NCBI RefSeq assembly: GCF_030272615.1
Contig: NC_081408.1
Span: 336,318,793 to 336,382,792 of the forward strand
Reading direction: 5' to 3'
DNA: 64,000 nucleotides
Origin: Cryptomeria japonica
Taxonomy: Eukaryota; Streptophyta; Pinopsida; Cupressales; Cupressaceae
Under the pieces are notes generated by a model. It did not search any database and was not told the origin of the DNA. It worked only from the letters and a program-made list of their open reading frames with translations. Of the stretch, positions 24,108 through 33,759 are shown in pieces (the stretch's first letter is position 1; each line of letters starts with the position of its first letter). The translations under genes were made by a program, and so were the position numbers.

Positions 24108-24592
24108 GTAGCAAAATAGAGCAGAACATAGCAACAACATGAACCGGCATATAGAGAAGGATATTAGAGCATTCACCAGAACTTATACAACATGGTCAAA
24201 TGCAATTTATAAGTTCATTTTGAGTTGTAAACAGTTTGTAATACTCTGTAAGTCAGTGTGACTTCTTATGTTTTGTGTTTGAGCTGTGAGCTCTAGGCAG
24301 TTGGCCTTTATTCATGTGCAGAACCTCTCAATGTAATCTTTGTATACCTTGATCAAGTATATATAGATATTGTGGGTATCAACCCCACCGTGGTTTTTCC
24401 CTTTGTAGGGTTTTCTACGTATAAATATTGGTGTTATGGTGTTGCCTTTCTACGTGTTATTTGGACTATGCACTTTAATTTTATTTACAGTTAACCGGTT
24501 AATAAGTAATAGGTTCAAAACTAACATTACCAGTGGATCACTAATTCACCCCCCCACCCCCCCCCTCATCTCAATGTTCTTGGATTCCAACA
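24108..24592 (+). mobile_element. 5'-truncated LTR of a copia-like element
   Basis: The LTR ends TTGGATTCCAACA at 24592, directly before a primer-binding site. Its sequence resembles the 3' part of the solo LTR at 13775-14840. The 5' end is missing: the text joins satellite DNA at 24107. A run of C's (about 24548-24565) lies inside. Confidence 0.75.
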
Positions 24593-24593
24593 A

Positions 24594-24606
24594 TTGGTAT
24601 CAAAGC
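24594..24606 (+). other. primer-binding site (tRNA-Met type)
   Basis: TTGGTATCAAAGC lies one base after the LTR end. It matches the initiator-Met-tRNA primer site TGGTATCAGAGC with one change, showing that the LTR on its left is the 5' LTR of a + strand element. Confidence 0.8.
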
Positions 24607-24699
24607 TTGGTTCCTCGGAAGAAGTTTAACCACTTGAGAAAGATCCAGAATTTGGAATCAATAGAAGCTGGTCTGCAACATCAACATAGACTTTCTCTT

Positions 24700-25790
24700 G
24701 AGGATCTTGATAATGAGTAGATGGATCTACAGTAAACTAAAAAATGAATTGAAGAAAGATAGAGAACACATCATATGATTACAGGGAAATATTTCAGTTG
24801 TCAAGGCTAAGAGAAGCGAACTTTGTGATCAATTACAAAATTAGAACAATGATGAGGAAGATGCTATGAAGGATCATTATCAGAAACTTACTCAGGAGAA
24901 CACTATCTTGAAGAATGAGATGCAAGCCCTAACTATGAGGATGTACAAGGAGATCGAGGACAGAAAGAAAAATGAAGAAAAATTAGCTCAAGCGTTGAAG
25001 GATAGATCTGAGGAATGCAACAGATTGACTCATGAGAATGATATGCTAAAACTTGAGGTGATCCAGTCCCAGAACAATGAACATGTACTTGAAAGAAAAA
25101 TTATAATCATGAGGGATGGTTTTGTTATTGCAAATGAGTACAAGGACAAGTTCAAGGATAGCTCAACTAAACTTGATGAAATGTTGAAAAACCAGAGAGA
25201 TGCTAATGATAAAAGAGGTCCTGGTTATTAAGAAGGAGAAAGCTCTGGTACTGCACAACAAGATCAATCATTTGGACAGAATTAAAAACATGACAACTGG
25301 AACCAAAAATCACTGGTAAGATAGCCTAATTGTCACAAATTCAATGGTACATGTTTTATTTGCAATAAATATGGTCATATGGCTAGTCAATGCAGAAATA
25401 GGAATAATCAGAACAATGCATCATTCACGGGTCCTGGAAATGTAAGATGTCATGCATGTTGTAGATTTGAACATATGGCTAACCAATTCAAATCAAAATG
25501 AAATCAAGGAAATCAAGGAGTTAACAAGGAAATATAGATTAATAATATTATTTGTTATGCATGCAATAAGATTGGGCATATTGCTAAATATTGTAGAAGT
25601 AAGAATCCACCAAAAACTAATGGAAATGCAGATGAGAAGGGAAAGGAAAAAGTGGAAGACATCAAGAAGAAACATGAGATGATATGGGTAAGAAGATCTG
25701 ATATACCACAGGGAGAACAACTGGTAGAGTCATCAAGTCCTACACCGGTAGCAGATACAACCGGTAACTAAGGCACTCGGCCTTAGGGGT
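24700..25790 (+). pseudogene. copia gag fragment with three CCHC zinc knuckles
   Basis: A coiled-coil region (24866-25231, rich in K, E, L, N, Q) ends in SSTKLDEMLKNQRDANDKRG, a motif typical of plant Ty1/copia Gag just before the nucleic-acid-binding part. Three knuckles follow: CFICNKYGHMASQC (complete), a second whose last Cys is Phe (starting CHACCRFEHMA), and CYACNKIGHIAKYC (complete). Stops separate these segments. No protease, integrase or RT follows in copia order; the sequence passes into a gypsy gag near 25800, so this element is truncated. Confidence 0.75.
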
Positions 25791-25869
25791 AGGAAAATCA
25801 TTGAAGAAAGGACAAAAACAAGAAGGAATGTGAATCCCCTTCGAAAGATGACAAAGGTAAAGGAGTAGG

Positions 25870-27520
25870 AGGTGTAGTGACCCTCCTAAACCTCCATCCA
25901 TGTCTTCTTTGTCTTCTTCTTCTTCATTCTCTTCATCTTCTTCTTCTACTTCTTCCCCCAAGAAGAAACAACATGTACAGTCTGAGTCTAATTCACCTTT
26001 GTTAAAGCTTGATGTTAAATTTGAATTGGCAACCTAAAATGGAGAACTAGATGCAGAGAAAATTGATAATTAGATAAAACAAGTTGAAGTTTATTGTAGG
26101 ATTCAGAAGTTTACTGATGATGCTTCAAAGATCCAGTTAGCCACTCTTCGCCTAGGGGGCACACCCTTAATCTGGTGGGAGAGCAGAACTCAGGAAGATC
26201 TTAGCCAATATGGTAAAACAATTTCTTCTTGGTTTGATTTTACAGCTGCACTTAAGAAACAATTTTATCCATTAGGTCACATGCAAAAACCAGTAATGAA
26301 TTGGCAATCATTAAGGCAAGAGAAAGGATAAATTATGCAAGAATATACACAAGAGTTTAGGAAAAGAGCTTTAATTTTGGGCATTCCTTTATGCACTTAG
26401 GAAACTTTGCTAAAGTATATAGGTGGATTACATGAGAATTTGAGACATACAATAATTATGTTTAATCCAACTAACCTTGATGAAGTTAGTGTGCAAGCCA
26501 TACATCTTGAAACAGGCTCGAGGAATAGTCATGACAATCTCTTAATGGAATCTAATAAACACAAAGGGAGCAAGAAAGGGAAGGATAAAATGTAGTGAAC
26601 AACTTCCATGAAGAAAGAGGAGGAGAAGCCTTATTTCTCACACTGCAAAAGGGAAGGGCACGAAGATGCAAAATGTTGGAAATTGCATCCTGATAAAAAA
26701 CCCAAGCGATTAAAGAATCAAAAGGGTAAGAAAAAGACCACAGCTATTGTGCAAGACCTTGGTTCAGAATCTGGCGACGAATCCAAGATAACAATTTTGG
26801 GTATAAAAAGGTATCATTCTTGTTGCTAGTAGTAGTTCCCATTCTTTCTCTATAAAGTGTAATGAGGTCTCTGTTGAAAGTAAAAGGAATGAATTATTTC
26901 ATATAAGGGCTATTGCAAAACAAAGTAAAATTGATACACTCATAGATAGTAGATCACAAGTGAACTTAATCTCTAAATAAGTTGTTAAGCAATTGGGATC
27001 AAAAACAACACCTCATCCTAAACCATATCCATTGGGTTTGGTGCATGATAATGCTCAGTTACATGTATCAAGGCAATGTAAACTCCGATTTGCAATCACA
27101 TCCAAGTTTGTTGATGAGGTAGAGTTAGATATAATTCTACTTGACATCTGCGAGATGGTTCTAGGAAGTCCTTATTTGTATGACAGAAAGGTCATTTTTT
27201 ATAGGGAACATAACAGGTATCATTTGTTTAAAGATGGGATTGAATTCATCGTGAAAGTTCATCTCATGAAGACTGATAGATCTATCATAAACACTAAGCA
27301 TTTGAAGATGATTGTAAATGCAAGCAATGCATTAACCCTTATGTCTATAATAGCTAGCGATACTAAGCATGAAGATGAAATAATCTCTAATCATGATAAG
27401 GTGTCAAAAAAAGCACATTGTGAGGATCAGTTGCAAGCACATTTAAGCCATCACCTTAAGGTGGTAAAAGAGGGTTTGAATTATTCATTTTCTAGTGATG
27501 TTTCTGTTCAGGAGATCTAG
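25870..27520 (+). pseudogene. Ty3/gypsy gag-protease fragment
   Basis: After a Ser-rich N-terminus comes a retrotransposon gag domain (NGELDAEKIDN, a QVEVYCRIQKF stretch, a TPLIWWESRTQ stretch, a LKKQFYP stretch, a MQEYTQEFRKRA stretch). A CCHC knuckle follows at 26625-26680; its first Cys is Phe and the rest reads HCKREGHEDAKC. At 26930-27250 comes an aspartic protease: a DSRSQVNLIS stretch (family DSGSQANLI), then LGLVHDNAQL and a MVLGSPYLYDRKVIFYRE stretch. The protease has Arg where Gly is expected after Asp-Ser. RT and integrase are absent. Several stops break the frame. Confidence 0.8.
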
Positions 27521-29824
27521 CATGTTGATACTTTTTGTTTGGCATCATTTTATTCAGTATTATTGCTTGTTATTCTCTTAGTTAGTTCTATCTAGATGGC
27601 GAATGAAACAATGAATATTGATAAGTATACAATTGATTGTATCAGCAATTCTATCTCATTTTTCCTCTTGATTATGATGGGTCAGATGTTCATAATTACA
27701 ATAGTGTGGACAAATGATATTGGGCAAGTGAGGCAACAATGCCCTCACTTACATTCTATGTAAAAATAGACCTTTTAGTGGTCCAAAAGTTTCTCAATTG
27801 GGAAGAATGATCTGGGAGGATGTAGAGAACATGGCACTATCCAACTTCTTCCTAACCAACTTTTTTTTTTTGTTTTGAGGTTTGAACCTTGAACCTCTCA
27901 ATTCCTACATTTCCTCTCCACAGCTGAGTTGCGTGATATTTCTGGTGACTAATTATGGAGTGTTTTATTTGAAGAATACAAAATAGGCTATGAAGAATTA
28001 TGAAGCGTCGGTGGTTTGAACTGTCGACCCCATAATTGCGAGCTACCACCCCTACCTCTCTTCCATATGGTTATTTCAGCATCCATGGTGGCAGTTTCTG
28101 TTTTCCTCAATATAGGTGTGATAATCTGTGGAAATAGGGGCTTGAATACCCTCGATATACACAAAAAAAAATTAATAATAAGATTTTCCAAGCCAACCCC
28201 AAAATTATAATATGATAATGTAAGGGGCCATGAATTAAGGGTGGCCAAAAAATTAAGTCTAAATTATTTCTATGGGTTTTTTAAAAGATTTAAATAGCTT
28301 AGTTAGTAGATAGGGAAATATATGGGGAATATGTTTGTTAGCCCCATTATAGCAAATGAAAGTGTATAAAATGGGGGGTTTATGTTTTTGGGAGGACATT
28401 GGATGAGTACACTTAGAACTTATCTTGTGGAAATTTTGAAGAATTAGAATTTCTCTAGAGAGGAAATTGGAGAATAGGAGTTGGAGGATTTTTGTAAGCA
28501 CAAAGATATTCGTCAATTTGTAATACTCTTTCATGTAATTGGGTTAAGAAGCAATTGAAGCCTAGCCCATGAAGGAGAGTACACAAGTGTCTTTAGGTGC
28601 AAGAGGAGATTGTGAGAGAAATTTTGGTGCAGGTTTAAAGATTGGATGATGTAACAAGGTGATTCATAATTGACATCATCAATAAAGCAGTCCTCCATTG
28701 AGAAGCAGACCCAGAGACATAGCTCATATTGAGTGAACTTCGTTATCAAGTTTGTGATCTCTCTTCTTCTCTTCTATCTTATTATTCTCTCTAATTATCT
28801 TTTATTCATTTTAGTTTTAATTTATTCTTTAAGTTATTAATAACATTATTAAGTTGTGCAAAGGATTAAGTTGACTCAATTTTGTATTTCAATGGTTAAA
28901 AAACATAACCACACAACTTTGTTTGCGATTGAGAAAAATCTGTAATTTGAATTAAGAACAAGTATAATTTGTAAGCCTTAATTACAAATCAGGTTCTAAT
29001 ATGGAAAAGAAGGAGAAGAGAGGAGAGTGTTTCAAGTATTTGGTTCAAATTTTTGAGGATGAGAATGTTTGAAAACCCCTCAATAGCTAGCATTGAAAGT
29101 ATCATAGAAGGTGGTTGGGATAACTGTCATTTTTTCAAAGTAGAATTTTAATTGTATCTATATATTTTATTTTGATTAATTCCAAGTTTTTTTGTGGGAT
29201 ATCTTAAATGCGGTATCACTTATTGAACTATATTGGGTTGTTTCCATTGTGTTTCCTACCTCTATTTTTCTCATCTATATTTCAGGGTTTCATTTAGATC
29301 TGTATTACATTTTGGCCAACACTAGCATGAAGTAAATCGATAATGTAGATAGAAATGAATACACTAAGTCTATAGGAAGAAATATATTAAGGTTAAGAAG
29401 GCCCATGGAGGCTTCCACACAAAATCTATGCCAGTAATTTAAGGATTCTATTTCATGTCCACTAAGATTAAGAATTCCGTAGTACCTGGAAATAATAATA
29501 TTTAGGCATCTCAATGATGGTTGAATTTTGAGTATATTTCTTAAAAGTTTGTCAACTTCAAGTTTATGGGCATTACTAAAATATACAATAAGAATATAAA
29601 CCTTGGTGGTCATTTTGTTGAACCTCATTATTCTTTCATTTCTTTGAATATTTATTTTATGTGATCTGAAATTTTCAAAAAAATTGTTTTCCTTTTCTTT
29701 TTTATATCTAAGTTAAAAATTTATGGTTTCTTAGCTTCAACGTCCTTTCTCATGTGGTTTTCGCATGTCTACCAATATATTTATGACTTCATCTAAATCA
29801 TATATAAACCACTTTGAGTTTTTT
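27521..29824. other. non-coding stretch, possibly LTR remnants
   Basis: No gene supported. About 28210-28790 has the look of an LTR end (G-rich, with a polyadenylation-like T/A-rich tail and TTCATAATTGACATCATCAA), and it follows a gypsy fragment, but no partner copy or target duplication was found. The remainder is AT-rich sequence without domains. Confidence 0.35.
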
Positions 29825-30124
29825 AATATCTTAGTTTGTCCAAGGGGTTGAGCTTAGTTGGTTAATGTATTGAGTTCTCAATGTGCAGACCCATGTTCAA
29901 CTCCCATGAGGGACACCTTTGTGTAGAATTCTAAGTTGTGACTCTTGGTCTTCCATTTTTGTTTAAAGTGGATTTCTAATTTGTGACCCTTGGTCTTCCA
30001 ATTGTTGTTTCTAGTTTGGTGCTCGAAAGGAGCTAGTATTTGTAATAAGTTTGCTCGAAAGGAGCTGGTATTTGTAATAAGTTTGTGATTCTATGATACT
30101 TAATACAAAAAAATATCTTAGTTT
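29825..30124 (+). mobile_element. tRNA-derived SINE with 13-bp target-site duplication
   Basis: AATATCTTAGTTT flanks the insert exactly (29825-29837 and 30112-30124). The head (about 29840-29910) contains an A-box-like GAGCTTAGTTGGTTAA and a B-box-like GTTCAACTCC, as in tRNA-derived SINEs. The tail is TACAAAAAA. The body carries two internal direct duplications: a TTGTGACYCTTGGTCTTCCA segment (about 29930 and 29973), and a 32-bp unit starting GCTCGAAAGGAGCT (30021-30052 and 30053-30084). Length about 274 bp without duplications. Confidence 0.8.
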
Positions 30125-30385
30125 AAAAAATATATAATCTTCCAATTCAAAATCATTTTGTATAGGGTACTTGAATTCTATTTTTTTTATATATCTTAGT
30201 TGTTAAAAAATATAATTTCTTAACTTTCTAATTTAAAATTATTTTGTATAAGGTGCTTGATTCTATTTTTATTTACACTTTTATTTATTGGGACTCTTTT
30301 TCATCTTGATGATAGATCATAGAGTGCCATTAGAAATATTTATTAATCTTTATGATGGATCATAGAGTGCCAATACTAACAAAAT
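30113..30385. repeat. local direct duplications downstream of the SINE
   Basis: A segment of about 80 bp (TTAGTT, AAAAAATATA, then ATTTTGTATA and a TTGATTCTATT-like end) is repeated at about 30113-30190 and 30191-30275. A second duplication, GATCATAGAGTGCCA with neighbouring GATGAT/GATGG words, lies at about 30315 and 30358. Confidence 0.7.
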
Positions 30386-30841
30386 ATCATGAAATGAATC
30401 CAGAAACAAGGGAATAATCTATTTTTTATTATTTTGTTGTTTCTAAAATTAGATTTAACTATTAGAAACCTCTACAAACATTTGTGTGTGTTTTTTATAG
30501 AGATAAATAGGTTTTACAGGGACCTGAAACCCAAAGTTTTACAAACCAAGGCCAACATCCAAAAATACATTAAACAGCAACGAAATAGGGGATAAACCCC
30601 ACATAGACCCAATGCTAAAAGACAAGACAAAAAGACCCCAAAAAATAGAAAAAAGCACTCAGCTGAGAGAGAGCACCAGTTCATTATTCTTCTGAATAAT
30701 CTTCTTGTTGATTTTCTCTAAATCCTCCTTGATGAATCTAGAGGTACCCTAGTCCTAGCTCTGGCACCTGGTCCTAGTACATGGACCCAAACTAGTCTTC
30801 CCACCAACAGCACTCTGGCCACCCTCTGAAGCATTCTTTTT

Positions 30842-32171
30842 CTATTTTTCCCCAATGGGAGGTTCATTGGCTATGAGTCTAGTTCTATAGTCGACCATCA
30901 TGGCATTGATTTTCTCCAAACCTTCAACATAGTTACTCATCGCCTCCCTGCTAATTTCCACCAGATTATTCAGGCTATCTTTGATGTCATTCACATACTC
31001 CTCCAGCTTATCAATTTTGCACTCATGGAAGATCTTCATAGTTTCAACATCCTAAGATATCTTCTTAATCATACTCATGGTTTTATCAGTTTTACTAGGC
31101 CTAGGGGAGTCCTTGAAGGATTCAAGAATTCCTTTTATTCCATCTTTCAGAGTTCCAATTTTCTTATCTGCCCACTTCCAACAGTTTTCTTGGGCTCTAG
31201 TGACCTCCAAAACAAGATCTTCCAGCTTCTTCTCCCCCTTATTCTCCCCTACATTCTCCTTATTCACATTCCCCTATTTCTCATTATCCATATTGATTGA
31301 GATGTCTAACCTAATCTCGTGGTCCTTGTCTTTGGGCCCACTTGACTTGGTCAATCTACTTTTTATTTCTGACAGGCATCTCCAGGTCTTGCATTTTACT
31401 GCTACTAGATTTAAATTTGCTTACCGCCCACCTTGGAGGGTTTGTTTTTCTACTACTGTTAGTTCCTACGGTCACCATAAGCTCCCCTTCTTTCTTTGGT
31501 CTACATTTAGGGTCCTTTGAATCCTTGATATCATGCCAATCCAAAGCAGTGTCGTTGTCATCCTCTTCCATCTCTGTGTTAGAAACAAACTGCACCTCAA
31601 GGTTAGAGGAAGAAATGTGGGTTTTATCCATGGGGGAGGGTTTCACTTCATGGGCTTTGACATACTCCATGATTAAAATTATAAGCCCCTTATGAAGCAC
31701 CGGATTATCCTTGTTCTCAACATGTTTTGCTAAACTATTTTCCAAGGATGAAACCATATAGAAGGGGATGGACATAATTTTACTATGCCTAAAGTGATTT
31801 AAGATAGTAAAATCATACGAGAAAATACTAGCATATATTCCATCGAGAGTGATATACCTCATGATAAAATCTGCCATGTCAGCCTAGAGGAAATTCAGTT
31901 ATTTCCTGTTGTAGCCATCGTCTGCCATTTTTGAGACCCTTTGTCATTCCTTTTCCTTGTCCAAAATAACAACAATGGCCTTCTCACCCATCTTCCTCTC
32001 TCTATAAAATTTCCTACCATCCACTTCAAGACTAGTAACAATGGCAACTAGGGTTTCATCAACCTGGAATTCTGCCCCATAAACAACCAACACACCCTTA
32101 TTCCAACCTTTAACAAAGCTTTTAGTAATTAGAGGAGAGTTACCATGAAGTTTCTCCAAATACGAAACCAT
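30842..32171 (-). pseudogene. unrecognised coding-like segment inside the LINE (three open frames)
   Basis: Minus-strand frames at 31944-32171 (75 codons), 31356-31877 (173 codons) and 31052-31267 plus 30842-31039 follow the RNase H in order. The first two read like one protein: a YLEKLHGNSPLITKSFVKGW stretch, a VDGRKFYRERK stretch, then a DFIMRYITLDGIYASIFSYD stretch and LNHFRHSK. Then comes a charged linker. The last two are a lysine/glutamate-rich coiled coil. I do not recognise the family. Stops separate the frames. It may be a captured or transduced transcript, or a lineage-specific LINE ORF. Confidence 0.5.
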
Positions 32172-32356
32172 CCCACTATCAGATATTTCCTCCCTGACCT
32201 CCTTATTTTTCTACCACTTATCATAGGTCATGGGTTCATGCCTATTCTTGTCCCCTTCCATTCTGTTACTCAGACACTCCAAGCAGCTACACTCCAGATG
32301 CAAAACTAGAAATAGGGCAAGATGAAAGTTCGAGAGCTTCTCAAAGTGGTGATAAT

Positions 32357-32816
32357 TCAAAATATCATCCCAACGACTCCCATCCCATCATATTCTTTCC
32401 TCATTAAAGTTTTTTGTAAGGCCAAAGATATCAACATCATTTCTTGCCAGGTTGCACAGAGTTTTTGGGAAGGTTTTACTTCCGCCCACCATTTAATCTC
32501 CATGTTATCAACAACCAAGTTGGCACCATTATCCGTCAGTTTATTTTCTTCTCGGTAAATGTGCAAAATCTTGAACTCCTCCAAGTCGGTAATCATATCA
32601 ATGCAATCCTTAATCAGGTTCAAAATAGTCCAACTAGGCTCAATACTACCCTTGATGCAGTTCACAATATTAAGCGAGTCACTTTCCAACCAGACCCATC
32701 TAAAGCCTTCCTTTCTCGCCATGTGTAGTCGTATGCAGGTTGCGCTGGCTTCTGCATAATAGTTAGTCTGGGTACCCAAAGGGAGCGCCATTGTGGAGAC
32801 CAACAAACTCAAATGA
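32357..32816 (-). pseudogene. LINE RNase H domain, N-terminally truncated
   Basis: The minus-strand frame reads through a YYAEASATCIRLHMARKEGF block, then VWLESDSLNIVNCIKG, and a ILHIYREENKLTDNGANL end. These correspond to the RNase H (RVT_3 type) motifs with catalytic Glu (AE), Asp (ESDS) and the final Asp (TDNGANL). The first strand with the first catalytic Asp is cut off at the insertion boundary, so the domain cannot be active. The open frame continuing beyond 32816 is flanking DNA. Confidence 0.8.
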
Positions 32817-32835
32817 ACAAACATTTGTGTGTGTT

Positions 32836-33149
32836 GTGGTGGTTGTTTGAAAGTTTTTCTTAAGAATTTATGTGCATTAGTTAGAGATCTCAAGAGATGT
32901 GTGCTCTCTTGCTTACTAATTAGTATTTTTTCTTTGACAATCTATTCTCACCACTTTCAGCCAATCATATCATGGATAAAAAATTTAATGTATCTTAGGT
33001 TTAATATTTTTTCAGATTTCTCTCCGTTAAAGCATAGCAAAAAAAAAAAAAACATTTAATCTTTTGTTGATTGGTGACGATAAAAATTAATCATTGTTAA
33101 AATATTTGTCCATCTGCATTAGTTTCGTGGTAGGAACTAATAATGAGGT
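32836..33149. other. short non-coding stretch, nothing recognised
   Basis: AT-rich, with a poly-A run near 33040. No domain similarity. Confidence 0.5.
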
Positions 33150-33400
33150 GTCGACTAGAATAAGAGTCAAATTTGAAACAACCTGCTTTAATAGGAGAGC
33201 ATTTATAAATAGTACTTTTAACAATTTTTTGAGTTAATATTTTAACTGCTAACATGTGTATATTAATAATAGCGTGAACACTATATAGCGATAAATGACA
33301 CAAATTCTTATGATATGAATATGGAAACTGGTTTTCTACAATATGTTTTGTGCACAAATTAAGGTATATCGTAATGTGGTATGTGGTTTATTTATGGTTT
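33150..33400 (+). pseudogene. relic of a fourth DUF4220/DUF594 gene copy (3' flank only)
   Basis: This segment aligns with the end and 3' flank of copy A (about 9935-10170). Shared landmarks in order: TTTGAAACAACCTGCTTT (A: TCTGAAACGACCTGCTTT), then AGTACTTTTAAC, AACTGCT..AACATG..TAT, GAATATGGAAA/AAATATGGAAA, and a TATGTTTTG.../TATGTTTTA... block followed by ACAAAT. No coding part remains. It sits between the LINE and the next LTR element and shows that the array once had another member here. Confidence 0.65.
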
Positions 33401-33759
33401 TAATGTCTAATCATGTCATTCAAGTTCTTTAAATTTGGTTTCTTGACATTTATTCTATGTTTACTTTTTATGTTTAGTTATTTGCATCTTTTGTTTATAG
33501 AGAATAGATGTAAATGCATACAAATTCAATAGACAAAATCTTACACTAATCCATCCACAATTCATCTATATATAATCTTACATAGATTTTCTCTTCAACT
33601 CTCTATTCTGACACATTTTTAGAATATTTCTTTAATTCATAAATAGTACAAGGATGGAGATCCCAATGCATTACTCTCTCATTTGAAAGACAATATTTTA
33701 TTCCTATCCCTTAAAATAGCTCACAATCCACACCCCTATGCATCCCCTTAATAATTATC
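33401..33759. other. short non-coding stretch, nothing recognised
   Basis: AT-rich sequence up to the target site of the next LTR element. Confidence 0.5.

Larger units (their letters stand above)
30474..32835 (-). mobile_element. 5'-truncated LINE, chimeric 3' part, 19-bp target-site duplication
   Basis: A perfect 19-bp direct repeat, ACAAACATTTGTGTGTGTT, flanks the insert (30474-30492 and 32817-32835). Read on the minus strand, the insert starts inside an RNase H domain and ends with a plant-LINE-like tail (GGTTTCAGGTCCCTGTAAAA, then a TATTTATCTCTATAAAAAA-type end). RT and the endonuclease are missing, as expected for 5' truncation during target-primed reverse transcription. The middle carries coding-like sequence not usual for a LINE 3' end. 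Confidence 0.82.

Noticed and set aside
27835-28080. Possible second SINE on the minus strand (T-run at 27860, GGTTCAA-like word)
   Set aside because: No target duplication and no convincing A-box/B-box pair at proper spacing.
31025-31695. Overlapping + strand frames of 91-147 codons
   Set aside because: Antisense to the LINE minus-strand frames, which have better protein character and match the insertion's orientation.
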